Shown here: positions 10,908-19,204 of the stretch, piece by piece | Numbering within the stretch: position 1 is the stretch's first letter | Layout of the letters: each line of letters starts with the position of its first letter | Origin: Streptomyces fulvoviolaceus | Lineage (GTDB): Bacteria > Actinomycetota > Actinomycetes > Streptomycetales > Streptomycetaceae | DNA: 50,712 nucleotides | NCBI RefSeq assembly: GCF_000718165.1 | Contig: NZ_JOEY01000059.1 | Location: forward strand, 1 to 50,712 | Direction of reading: 5' to 3' | Made by a program: the position numbers and the translations under genes | Notes under the pieces: model-generated | What the model saw: the letters and a program-made list of their open reading frames with translations, nothing else | The model's database searches: none | What the model was told of the DNA's origin: nothing

Positions 10908-12620
10908 TCAGACGGTCGGCGCGGTGACCACCGAGTCTCCCGCGGGGAGCGACTCGGTGCCGTCCGCGGCCACGGCGGTGACCCAGTAGTACGACGTGGT
11001 GCCGCGGCCGGCGCCGGTGTCGACGTACTGGAAGACGCCGGGAGCGACGTCGGCGAGCTTCTCGTACGTCGAGGAGGCGGGGTTCCACCGGTAGACGCGG
11101 AACCCGCCCGCGGACTCGTCCTGCCCGAACCACTCGAGCTTGTTGCCCTCGTCCCCGCCGGCCGCGTTGAGCGTCAGCGGCGAGCCCTCGGGTGTCTCCA
11201 CGCTCGGCGTCAGGTTGAGCTCGGTCGCGACCACGACCTGCGCATCGCCGGTCGCCTTGAACGAGGAGTTCCCGGCGTCGTCGATGGCATCGACGATGAA
11301 GCAGGACTCCTCGCCGTCCGGGACGGTGGTGTACGCGTACGAGGTGGTGTCGGCCGACACGTGGAAGCCCGGGTAGAGGGAGCAGACCTTCTCTTCCTCG
11401 TCCCCGAGCAGCTCACCCCGGCGGACCAGATAGCTCTTCAGGTCGGCGGTGGGGTTGGCGTCCCAGCGCACCTCGAAGCCGTATTCGGTCGGGGTGGCCG
11501 TCACCCCGGTCACGGCGGACGGCGGCGTGACGTCCAGGCGCTGGCCCTTGACGGCGTAAGTCGGCGCGGACTCGTTGCCGGCCGCGTCGAGGGCGGTCAC
11601 CCGGTAGTAGTAGACGGTGTCCTCGGCGGCGGAGGTGTCACCGTAGAAGAGCCCGTCCGTGACATTCGCGATCCTGGTGAAGGGTCCGTCCGGACTCGTC
11701 GCCCGGAACACCTTGTACCAGTCCCCGTCGTTCGGGGAGTACGGGGTCCACGAGATCCCCACGTGCTTCTCGTAGGGGCTGGTCTCCACCCACTTGGGCG
11801 TGGTGGGCGCTGTGGTGTCGACGGGGGTGACGCTCTGATCGGCACTGCCCGCCGACTCGTTGCCCGCCTTGTCGAAGGCGCGGACCTCGTAGTAGTACGT
11901 GATACCGGTCGGCGGCGTGATGTCGGTGTACGACGTCGCGGTCGTCGTCGCGAGCGGGGTGGAGAACGGCTCGTACGGGGTTCGCCGGTAGACCCGGTAC
12001 CCGGCGAGGTCCATCTCCTTGTTCTTCGCCCAGGTGAGCTTGGACTTGCCGGTGGTCCTGTCGTACGACACCGAAGCCCCGGTCGGCGCGAGGGGCTTGA
12101 CCTTGTCGACGTCGGCGCTGGTGCGGGGCGTGTAGTCGAACTTGACGTTCGCGGCGCCGGTGAAGTTGACGAAGTCGACGCGGAGGGTGTGCTTCTTCCC
12201 GTCGTTCGGGATCGTGACGTCGACGGACTTCTTCACCGTCGACGACACGTTCTTCCAGAGGTTGATCTGAGGCTTGCCGTCCAGGTAGACCCGTATGCCG
12301 TCCTGTGCGGAGGCGGACAGTCTGAAGGGTCCGCCGGAGCCGAAGTCGCGGGTCACGGTCCAGCGGACGCCGAAGTTGTTCTTCGGGAGGCCCGAAGTCG
12401 GCGCGCCGGTGCCCCAGTTCTGGTCGATCTTCGAGTCGCAGTCGGTCTTCTTCGGTGTACCGGAGAGGGTGTTGTTCGCGAAGAACTGCCGCTTGTACAC
12501 CGGCGAGGTGCAGGTGGTCGCGGCGGAGGCAGGGGCCGCGGCTGCGGTGAGCAGGCCGCCGGCGGTGGCGAGCACGACGGCGGTGGAGGCCGCGGCGGTC
12601 GTGCGTCTGACTGGGTTCAT
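10908..12620 (-). CDS. Secreted PA14-like/fibronectin type III repeat protein
   Basis: The protein has 570 residues. An N-terminal signal peptide (MNPVRRTT, hydrophobic AVVLATAGGLLTAAAA, cleavage near APASA-A) is followed by a PA14-like beta domain at about residues 35-160, with FGVRWTVTRDF and GIRVYLDGKP. About four fibronectin type III modules follow, marked by repeats such as AGYRVYRRT, YYYEVRAFDKAGNES and YYYRVTALDAAGNES. No catalytic domain or sortase motif is seen, so it is probably an extracellular carbohydrate- or wall-binding protein. The ATG at 12620 is preferred to longer starts because AGAGGA precedes it and the signal peptide begins there. It ends convergently with the amidase-associated genes. 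Confidence 0.88.
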   Translation of the reverse strand: MNPVRRTTAAASTAVVLATAGGLLTAAAAPASAATTCTSPVYKRQFFANNTLSGTPKKTDCDSKIDQNWGTGAPTSGLPKNNFGVRWTVTRDFGSGGPFRLSASAQDGIRVYLDGKPQINLWKNVSSTVKKSVDVTIPNDGKKHTLRVDFVNFTGAANVKFDYTPRTSADVDKVKPLAPTGASVSYDRTTGKSKLTWAKNKEMDLAGYRVYRRTPYEPFSTPLATTTATSYTDITPPTGITYYYEVRAFDKAGNESAGSADQSVTPVDTTAPTTPKWVETSPYEKHVGISWTPYSPNDGDWYKVFRATSPDGPFTRIANVTDGLFYGDTSAAEDTVYYYRVTALDAAGNESAPTYAVKGQRLDVTPPSAVTGVTATPTEYGFEVRWDANPTADLKSYLVRRGELLGDEEEKVCSLYPGFHVSADTTSYAYTTVPDGEESCFIVDAIDDAGNSSFKATGDAQVVVATELNLTPSVETPEGSPLTLNAAGGDEGNKLEWFGQDESAGGFRVYRWNPASSTYEKLADVAPGVFQYVDTGAGRGTTSYYWVTAVAADGTESLPAGDSVVTAPTV

Positions 12621-12906
12621 TCGATCCTCTGGTCGGGAGCTGAGCGACAGACGTGAAGCTGCTGTGATCATGACTCCCGAGAAATGGCCTTGGTTGTACG
12701 GATCTTTGCCGTCTTGTTGGGGGTCATTGAACGGAGAGTCCGTAAAGAGCGTTTGGAGAGGATTCCGCTCTGCCTTCACAAGCTCAGCGGAGAGTGGCGT
12801 TGCGCACTCGTTAAGTAGTTCCGCTTGACGCTGGGCTACGCTCACGCGTTGGCTTTCCAGTCACATGGGCAGCAATGCTGCTCTCGCGTCCGGAAGGCAC
12901 CATGAA

Positions 12907-14022
12907 GTGAGCTCCCCAATGCGTCGTATCGCCATATCCGTGGCCGCGTCCACGATGACCCTCTCGCTGGCCGCCTGCGGAGCGCTCGGCGCCGCGAGCG
13001 GCAGTGAGGCGAGCCCGACCAAGGGCGACGACATCACGGTGGGCGTGCTGATGCCGGAGGAGACGAACACCCGGTACGAGGAGTTCGACTACCCGATCAT
13101 CAAGGCCAAGGTCGAGGAGCTGACCGACAAGAAGGGCAAGACCGTGTACGCCAACGGCAAGGCGGACGCGAAGAAGCAGGCCAGTCAGATGCAGACGATG
13201 ATCGACGACAAGGTCGACGTGATTCTGCTGGACGCCGTCGACTCGCACGCCATCGCGAGCACGGTGCAGAAGGCGAAGGACGCGGGTATCCCGGTCATCG
13301 CCTACGACCGCCTCGCCGAGGGCCCGATCGACGCGTACGTCTCCTTCGACAACGAACTCGTCGGCGAGGTGCAGGGCCGCTCCCTCATCGAGTCGCTGGG
13401 CTCGGGTATCGACACCTCCGACAAGATCGTCATGATCAACGGCTCGCCCTCGGACCCGAACGCCGGGCAGTTCAAGGCGGGCGCGATGTCCGAGCTGAAC
13501 GGCAAGGTGACGATCGCCAAGACGTACGACGTCGACGGCTGGAGCCCGGAGACCGCCGCGTCCGACATGACCAAGGCGGTCGCCGCGATCGGCAAGGGCA
13601 ACATCGCCGCCGTCTACTCCGCCAACGACGCCATGGCCGGCGCCGCCATCAAGGCGATGGAGGACGCGGGCATGACCGAGATCCCGCCGATCACCGGCCA
13701 GGACGCGGAGCTGTCCGCCGTGCAGCGGATCGTCGCGGGCGAGCAGTACATGAGCGTCTACAAGCCGTACCCCGGCGAGGCCGAGGCCGCCGCCGAGATG
13801 GCCGTGATGAAGATCCAGGGCAAGAGCATCCAGTTCGACGCCCTCGCCACGGACAGCGTCGACAGCCCCACCAACAAGGACATTCCCGCCCAGCTCGTGC
13901 AGGTCGTCGCCCTGACGAAGGCCAACATCAAGAGCACCGTCGTCAAGGACGGCATCTACTCGGTGAAGGACATCTGCACGGCGGCGTACGAGAGCGCCTG
14001 CCAGGCGGCCGGGCTGAAGTAG
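12907..14022 (+). CDS. XylF-like sugar ABC transporter substrate-binding lipoprotein
   Basis: This periplasmic-binding-type lipoprotein has a lipobox (LAAC, lipidated Cys near residue 25) after a short signal peptide and a type I fold. It keeps motifs of xylose-binding proteins: IPVIAYDRLAEGPIDAYVSF, YSANDAMAGAAIKAMEDAG and ITGQDAELSAVQRI. It should capture an extracellular sugar, perhaps xylose or a related pentose, for an ABC importer. No permease or ATPase gene is in the window, so its transporter lies elsewhere or is shared. The GTG at 12907 lies 10 nt after GGAAGG; the in-frame ATG at 12919 is an alternative. The spacer to the divergent PA14 gene (12621-12906) presumably holds both promoters. 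Confidence 0.9.
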   Translation: MSSPMRRIAISVAASTMTLSLAACGALGAASGSEASPTKGDDITVGVLMPEETNTRYEEFDYPIIKAKVEELTDKKGKTVYANGKADAKKQASQMQTMIDDKVDVILLDAVDSHAIASTVQKAKDAGIPVIAYDRLAEGPIDAYVSFDNELVGEVQGRSLIESLGSGIDTSDKIVMINGSPSDPNAGQFKAGAMSELNGKVTIAKTYDVDGWSPETAASDMTKAVAAIGKGNIAAVYSANDAMAGAAIKAMEDAGMTEIPPITGQDAELSAVQRIVAGEQYMSVYKPYPGEAEAAAEMAVMKIQGKSIQFDALATDSVDSPTNKDIPAQLVQVVALTKANIKSTVVKDGIYSVKDICTAAYESACQAAGLK

Positions 14023-14061
14023 GTCGTCCGATTTGTTCAAGACCAGGTCGGCGGCGGGTCC

Positions 14062-14067
14062 TACCGT
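14062..14067 (+). promoter_or_regulatory. -10 box of a leaderless promoter (SRPBCC gene)
   Basis: TACCGT lies 7 nt before the ATG at 14075 and no Shine-Dalgarno sequence is present, so transcription probably starts at the start codon itself. A TTCAAG 19 nt upstream (14037-14042) could be the -35. Confidence 0.6.
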
Positions 14068-14074
14068 CCTGGTC

Positions 14075-14494
14075 ATGGAGACTTTTTCCACAACCTCGCG
14101 TGCTTCGGCAGCACGGCACATCAGCATCCACATCGACCGCCCCGCCGAGGAGGTCTACGCCTACGCGTCCACCCCCTCCAACTGGCCCGAGTGGGCTCAC
14201 GGGCTGGGGCACTCCGTCGAGAAGGTCGACGGGCAGTGGATCGCGGAGTCGGAGGGGCTGGGGCGGGTCGTCGTGGCCTTCGCGCGAAAGAACGAGTTCG
14301 GTGTACTCGATCACGACGTGACCCTGCCCTCGGGCGAAGTGATCCACAACCCGGTGCGCGTGATCGTCGACGGTGCCGGGTGCGAGGTGGTGTTCACCCT
14401 CCGTCGGCGGCCGGGGACGAGTGACGAGGAATTCGGGCAGGACGCGGATGCGGTGGCGGCCGATCTCGCCACGCTCAAGCGCGTGATGGAGTGA
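14075..14494 (+). CDS. SRPBCC (START/polyketide cyclase-like) family protein
   Basis: The 139-residue protein has the pattern of the small SRPBCC hydrophobic-pocket fold: HISIHIDRPAEEVYAYAS for the first strand and helix, SNWPEWAHG in the next loop, alternating strands, and a long C-terminal helix (DADAVAADLATLKRVME). Members bind hydrophobic ligands or act as cyclases; the ligand cannot be told from sequence. The ATG at 14075 is chosen because it begins the conserved part and follows a leaderless -10 box. The stop codon lies inside the following terminator hairpin. Confidence 0.85.
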   Translation: METFSTTSRASAARHISIHIDRPAEEVYAYASTPSNWPEWAHGLGHSVEKVDGQWIAESEGLGRVVVAFARKNEFGVLDHDVTLPSGEVIHNPVRVIVDGAGCEVVFTLRRRPGTSDEEFGQDADAVAADLATLKRVME

Positions 14495-14519
14495 GCGTGC
14501 ACAGCGTCACGCTCACTCC
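14488..14519. terminator. Bidirectional terminator overlapping the SRPBCC stop codon
   Basis: A perfect 12-bp stem (GGAGTGAGCGTG at 14488-14499 with its complement at 14508-14519) and an 8-nt loop separate the SRPBCC gene from the convergent transglutaminase gene. Confidence 0.85.
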
Positions 14520-14530
14520 ACCCCCACCCT

Positions 14531-15391
14531 TCACCCCACCCGAGTGAACTCCACCGTCACCTCCGGCGGCCCGCCGGCCACGCCCCGGTAGATGCCCTTG
14601 TGCGGTGTCACGTCGTCGTAGTCCCGGCCCCGGCCCACCACGACATGGGACTCGTCGGCGCGGACCCGGTTCGTCGGGTCGTAGCCGCACCAGTCGCCCG
14701 CCCAGTACTCGACCCAGGCGTGGCTCTGCCCGGCGACGGGCCGGTGGAATTCGGCCTCCTGCTCGGGGTGGAGGTAACCGGAGACGTACCGTGTCGGCAC
14801 TCCCAGCCCCCGCAGCAGGGCGATGGTGACGTGGGCGATGTCCTGGCAGACACCCGCCCCCTGCTCCCAGGCCTCGGCGGCGGAGGTGTTCACACCCGTC
14901 ACACCCGGCAGATACGACACCTGGTCGGCGACCAGGGCGGACACGGCGATCGCCGTCCCGTGCGGGTCGAGCCCGGCGGCCGCCTCCCGCGCCTTCTCGA
15001 TCAGCTCGGCGGGCACGGTCGTACGGGGAGTCGTGTTGCTGTACTCCAACAGGCGTGAGCCGGCGGTCTGTTCGGCCAGCTCCTGCCACGTGGGCGCCTC
15101 GGGGAGCGAGCCCCCCGGGTGGGTCTCGACCAGGCTCGACGCCGTGATGGTGAGGGTGCCGTGCGGGTCCATCAGGTCGAAGCCGGTGACCTGGGTGCCC
15201 CAGTAGTCCCAGTACGACCAGGTGGTGGCCGTGGGGCTGATGGTGACCCGGGAGTCCAGCGTGGTCTGGCCGGGCAGCGTCAGCGGGGTCATACGGACCT
15301 CGTTGTGCGAGGACGCGGCGGGCTGGGCGTACGCGACGCGGGTGGTGTGCTTGATGCGGAGGCGGCGCGACACGGCGAGGTTGATGGTCAT
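14531..15391 (-). CDS. Transglutaminase-like cysteine protease family protein
   Basis: The 286-residue protein has a bacterial transglutaminase N-terminal domain (LRIKHTTRVAY, HNEVRMTPL) and a transglutaminase-like core with the triad visible: Cys in GAGVCQDIAH, His in SHAWVEYW and Asp in GYDPTN. It is the last gene of an operon with alpha-E and circularly permuted ATP-grasp genes, a combination previously proposed to make and cleave a peptide or amide tag. The ATG at 15391 follows GGAAGGAG by 7 nt; a GTG at 15397 overlapping the upstream stop is an alternative. The substrate is unknown. Confidence 0.92.
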   Translation of the reverse strand: MTINLAVSRRLRIKHTTRVAYAQPAASSHNEVRMTPLTLPGQTTLDSRVTISPTATTWSYWDYWGTQVTGFDLMDPHGTLTITASSLVETHPGGSLPEAPTWQELAEQTAGSRLLEYSNTTPRTTVPAELIEKAREAAAGLDPHGTAIAVSALVADQVSYLPGVTGVNTSAAEAWEQGAGVCQDIAHVTIALLRGLGVPTRYVSGYLHPEQEAEFHRPVAGQSHAWVEYWAGDWCGYDPTNRVRADESHVVVGRGRDYDDVTPHKGIYRGVAGGPPEVTVEFTRVG

Positions 15392-15393
15392 GC

Positions 15394-16326
15394 TCACGCT
15401 CCTTCCTGGGCCCACTCGACGGGCCCCTGGTACGGGAAGAACCGCTCCGCCACCGCCTCCGCGGAGGCCATGCAGGCAGTCTGCAAGTCCCTCAGCAGGA
15501 TGGGGAGTTGCTCCTCCAGGGCGTGCGTGTCCAGATATTCGAGGCGGGTGCGCATCCGGCCGATCGGGCGGCGCGCCGGGTCCTGGCGGGGCCGGCCCAG
15601 TGCCGTCAGGCACTCCTCCGCCGTCGTCAGCGCGTGCAGCGCCGAGCGCGGGAAGTCCCGGTCCAGCAGAAGGAATTCGGCCACCCTCGGCGTGTCGCCG
15701 AAACCGCCGTACACGCGCGCGTACGCCTCGTCGGCGCCGCTGGCGCTCAGCAGTGTCGGCCAGTCCGGCGCGTGCGCGGCGTCCAGCACACGCACCGACA
15801 GCAGCCGTACGGTCATGTCCACCCGCTCAAGGCTGCGGCCCAGCACGACGAAACGCCAGCTGTCGTCCCGGCTCATGGTGGAGTCGGCCAGCCCGAAGAA
15901 GAGGGCCGCGCGCCGTCGTACGAGTTCCAGATAGGCGTAGGGGCCCGTACGGCGGGCTGCCAGCCGTTGGTCGGCCAGCGCGTGCCACGTCGAGTTGAGG
16001 CACTCCCACATCTCCGAGGAGACGGCCTCACGGGCGCTGCGGGCGTTCAGCCGCGCCGCTCCCAGCGCGCCCTCGATCGAGCAGGTCGAGCGGGCGTCGA
16101 AGGCGAGCTGGTCGAGGACCTGCTGCATGTCGACGGTCTCGCGGCCCGCGTCGACGCCGAGGATGGCGTACAGCGACCGGCAGGCCACGTCCTCGTCGCG
16201 CCAGGGGTCCTCCAGCAGGCGGTGCAGATAGGCGTCGAGGATGCGGCCCGTGGCGTCCGCCCGCTCGACGTAACGGCCGGTCCAGGTCAGGGCTTCGGCT
16301 ATCCGGGAGAGGATCACGTCGTTCAC
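15394..16326 (-). CDS. Alpha-E domain protein (amidoligase-associated)
   Basis: The 310-residue helical protein starts at the GTG at 16326, overlapping the upstream stop by 4 nt. It opens with the typical alpha-E sequence LSRIAEALTWTGRYVERADA and contains the conserved DDSWRFVVLGRSLERVDMTV. Alpha-E proteins almost always accompany circularly permuted ATP-grasp enzymes and transglutaminase-like peptidases; their biochemical role is unresolved, perhaps as a scaffold. Its stop lies within 6 nt of the transglutaminase start, so the three genes form a tightly coupled operon. Confidence 0.92.
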   Translation of the reverse strand: MNDVILSRIAEALTWTGRYVERADATGRILDAYLHRLLEDPWRDEDVACRSLYAILGVDAGRETVDMQQVLDQLAFDARSTCSIEGALGAARLNARSAREAVSSEMWECLNSTWHALADQRLAARRTGPYAYLELVRRRAALFFGLADSTMSRDDSWRFVVLGRSLERVDMTVRLLSVRVLDAAHAPDWPTLLSASGADEAYARVYGGFGDTPRVAEFLLLDRDFPRSALHALTTAEECLTALGRPRQDPARRPIGRMRTRLEYLDTHALEEQLPILLRDLQTACMASAEAVAERFFPYQGPVEWAQEGA

Positions 16327-17867
16327 TGCTGCTGCGCCCCTTCCTGTACGGCGGTGGGGGAGCCGTCGGGTCCGAGCTGGCGGGGGACGACGTCGGGGAG
16401 GCCGCCGCTGCTCAGCGGGGAGGGCTGCTCCGTGGGCCCCTCCGCGAGCACCCAGGTGTCCTTGGAGCCGCCGCCCTGGCTGGAGTTGACGATCAGGTTG
16501 CCCTCCTGGAGGGCGACCCGGGTGAGGCCGCCGGGCAGGACCCAGACATCGTTGCCGTCGTTGACGGCGAAGGGGCGCAGGTCGATGTGGCGGGGTGCCA
16601 TGCGCTCGCCCGCGAGGGTGGGGGAGGTGGACAGGGCGACGGGCCGCTGGGCGATGAAGCCGCGGGGGTCGGCGATCACGGCCTTGCGGGTCTCCTCGAG
16701 GGTCGCGCGGTCGGACTTCGGCCCGATGACGATGCCCTGTCCGCCGGCCCCGTCGACGGGCTTGATGACGAGCTGGTCGATCTGGTCGAGGACGGCTTCC
16801 AGCTGCCCGGGCTCGTCGGGCCGGAAGGACTCGACGTTGGGAAGAATCGGTTCCTCGGAGAGGTAGTAGCGGATCAGGTCGGGGACGTAGGTGTAGAGCA
16901 GCTTGTCGTCCGCGATGCCGTTGCCCACCGCGTTGGCGAGGGTGACGTTGCCCGCCATGGCGGCGCTCATGATCCCCGGGCAGCCGATCACCGAGTCCGG
17001 GCGGAAGTGCAGCGGGTCGAGGAAGTCGTCGTCCAGCCGCCGGTATACGACATGGACGGGCACCTCGCCGCGGGTCGTCCGCATCCAGACGCGGTTGTTG
17101 CGGCACACGAGGTCGTGCCCCTCGACCAGCTGCACGCCCATCAGCCGGGCGAGCAGGGCGTGTTCGAAGTAGGCGGCGTTGCTGGGCCCGGGGGTGAGGA
17201 CGACGACGCGCGGGTCCGCGGTCCCGTCCGGCGCGGCGGCGCGCAGGGCGGCGAGGAGCCGGTGGCCGTACCCGTCGACGGGGAGCACGTGCTGCTCGGC
17301 GAAGAGGGAGGGGAAGATCCGGGTCATGGCACGGCGGTTCTCGATGACGTACGAGACACCGCTGGGCACGCGGACGTTGTCCTCGAGGACACGGAAGTCG
17401 CCGGCCTCGTCCCGTACGAGATCGATGCCGGCGACGTGGATCCGTACGCCCCCCGGTGGCTCGACCCCGTGGGCCGCGCGATGGAAGTGCGCCGAGTTGA
17501 GGAGCAGCCGCCACGGCACGACACCGTCCTCGAAGGCACGGGCGGGTCCGTAGGCGTCGGCGAGGTAGGCCTCCAGGGCCCTGACTCTCTGGCTCACCCC
17601 GCGTTGTATGAGATCCCATTCCAGGGCGTCGAGGATCCGGGGCACGAGGTCCAGTGGCCAGGGCCGCTCCTCGCCCGCGAAGGCGTAGGTCACGCCCCGG
17701 TCGGTGAACGCCCGGGCCATCTGGTCGGCCCTGAACCGCAGTTCACTCGGCTCGATCGGCTGCAGCGCCGCCAGTACCGGCTCATAGGCGGTCCTGACCT
17801 CACCCGGCCGCTCAAACATCTCGTCCCACGCGTCGGCCAACGCGTATGCGTCAAATATGTCCGCCAT
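16323..17867 (-). CDS. Circularly permuted type 2 ATP-grasp protein
   Basis: This 514-residue protein is the predicted amide/peptide ligase of the operon. Recognisable parts are LEDNVRVPSGVSYVIENR near residue 162, TPGPSNAAYFEHA near 225, the nucleotide-binding stretch LVIKPVDGAGGQGIVIGPKS near 365, and NDGNDVWVLPGGLTRVA near 454. The family carries the ATP-grasp fold in permuted order. The C-terminal ~50 residues are low-complexity and variable. The ATG at 17867 is 6 nt downstream of a TACCGT box (17874-17879 on this strand), suggesting a leaderless operon promoter. The stop overlaps the alpha-E GTG by 4 nt. Confidence 0.93.
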   Translation of the reverse strand: MADIFDAYALADAWDEMFERPGEVRTAYEPVLAALQPIEPSELRFRADQMARAFTDRGVTYAFAGEERPWPLDLVPRILDALEWDLIQRGVSQRVRALEAYLADAYGPARAFEDGVVPWRLLLNSAHFHRAAHGVEPPGGVRIHVAGIDLVRDEAGDFRVLEDNVRVPSGVSYVIENRRAMTRIFPSLFAEQHVLPVDGYGHRLLAALRAAAPDGTADPRVVVLTPGPSNAAYFEHALLARLMGVQLVEGHDLVCRNNRVWMRTTRGEVPVHVVYRRLDDDFLDPLHFRPDSVIGCPGIMSAAMAGNVTLANAVGNGIADDKLLYTYVPDLIRYYLSEEPILPNVESFRPDEPGQLEAVLDQIDQLVIKPVDGAGGQGIVIGPKSDRATLEETRKAVIADPRGFIAQRPVALSTSPTLAGERMAPRHIDLRPFAVNDGNDVWVLPGGLTRVALQEGNLIVNSSQGGGSKDTWVLAEGPTEQPSPLSSGGLPDVVPRQLGPDGSPTAVQEGAQQQ

Positions 17868-18175
17868 GGCCTGACGGTAGGGCCGGTACGTAACACGGCG
17901 ATCACTGGACGATTTCCGGGAGAGTACGCGCGGAACGTCATAGTCCGGGGAGCGCCGGCGCCGGCTCCACCCCCGTCAGCTTGTTGCAACCCGACGGGTG
18001 GAGGCCAGGAGGTAGTGGGGCATAGCAGCGGTTTCTCTCGGTCATGACGGGGTGAGCCGTGTTGCGGAGCCGGTCAGGTCCGCGCATAGTTGCGGCAGCC
18101 GAGGGGGCTTCGACGCCCCCGCAGGGATCCGAGTCAGAGGGCGGAGAGACGCTGGAACCGGGGGTGGGATGGGGA
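17868..18175. other. Divergent intergenic region (308 bp)
   Basis: It separates the ATP-grasp operon from the first LuxR-type regulator. It holds the leaderless -10 box of the operon (17874-17879) and a small hairpin at 18104-18121 (GGGGGC, loop TTCGAC, GCCCCC) in the presumed leader of the regulator. No coding potential is seen. Confidence 0.6.
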
Positions 18176-19204
18176 ATGGCCGGGTACGGGACGGACGACC
18201 ATCCACACGGTGCTGACCGACTGTGCGAGGCCGGGGATCGCGTGTATTCCCGGGCCGTACGGCGGGGCCGCGTGCCCCGCTGCGATGCCGAGCCGGTCCC
18301 CTGTCTCCTGGAACTGGCCCTGCTGCACCCGGACCCCGACGACATGGACTGGCTGGTGCCGACGGCGCCCCAGGAGGTCATGACCCGGCTGCTGCGCGGG
18401 GTGTACGACGAGGTCAGCGCGAGCCAGCGGCGGGTGGGTGCGGCGGTGGCGGCGGTCGAGCGGTACGCCGGCCTGGGCCCGCGGCCGAGTGCCGCTGCCG
18501 CGGAGGGCACGGCGATCCGCGTCCTCGACGGCCTCTCCCGCATCCAGGCCGCGATGGACGAGGCGACCGACGCGTGCACGACGGAGGTCCTGACGGTCCA
18601 GCCGGGCGGCATCCGCCCCGAGCATGAGCTGACGGAGGGCCTGCACCGGGCGCTGGCGCTGCGCGGCCGGGGGGTCCGCATGCGCGATCTGTACACACAC
18701 GTCGCCCGCCACGGCCAGGGCCTGCTCAACTACCTGGAGCTGATGGGCGGAACGGTCCAGGCCCGCACCCTGGACGAGGTGATCGACCGCCTGATCCTCT
18801 TCGACCGCACGGTGGCCTTCATCCCGGCGAACGCGGACCGCACGCTGGCGCTGGAGCTGCGCCACCCGGCGCTGGTGGAGTACCTGGTGACGGTCTTCGA
18901 GCGTCTGTGGCGCCTCGCGATCCCGCTGACGGCGCCCCTCCCGGACACGGGCATCGAGGGCATCTCCCACCGCGAGCAGTCCATCGCGGCGCTGCTGGCG
19001 GAAGGCCACCAGGACGCGGTGATCGCGGAGCGGCTGGGCATAAGCGTCCGCACGTGCCGGGCCCACATCGCCCGCCTGTCGGAGACCCTGGGCGCGGCGA
19101 GCCGTACGCAGTTGGGCGTCCGGATAGCTCAGGTCGGCCTGGACGGCACGACGTCCGTCTCCTCGCTCACCCTTCCCGGTCAAGAATCCCGGACTGTCCG
19201 ATGA
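18176..19204 (+). CDS. LuxR-type helix-turn-helix regulator, paralogue 1
   Basis: The 342-residue protein ends in a LuxR-type helix-turn-helix (EQSIAALLAEGHQDAVIAER then ISVRTCRAHIARL, residues ~268-300). The N-terminal ~250 residues belong to an actinobacterial family with CLLELALLHPDPDD near residue 43, a long helix, and a core reading RTLDEVIDRLILFDRTVAFI. That core resembles phospholipase-D-like sensor domains of TrmB-type regulators but lacks a clear HKD motif. Two homologues lie just downstream on the other strand. Its 3' end overlaps the tail of the convergent paralogue by 38 bp. The ATG at 18176 begins the conserved part; the longer in-frame starts are less likely. Confidence 0.85.
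   Translation: MAGYGTDDHPHGADRLCEAGDRVYSRAVRRGRVPRCDAEPVPCLLELALLHPDPDDMDWLVPTAPQEVMTRLLRGVYDEVSASQRRVGAAVAAVERYAGLGPRPSAAAAEGTAIRVLDGLSRIQAAMDEATDACTTEVLTVQPGGIRPEHELTEGLHRALALRGRGVRMRDLYTHVARHGQGLLNYLELMGGTVQARTLDEVIDRLILFDRTVAFIPANADRTLALELRHPALVEYLVTVFERLWRLAIPLTAPLPDTGIEGISHREQSIAALLAEGHQDAVIAERLGISVRTCRAHIARLSETLGAASRTQLGVRIAQVGLDGTTSVSSLTLPGQESRTVR

Noticed and set aside
6996..12620. Prophage or insertion sequence as the source of the accessory block
   Set aside because: No integrase, transposase, terminal repeats or attachment site was found; acquisition remains possible but unproven.
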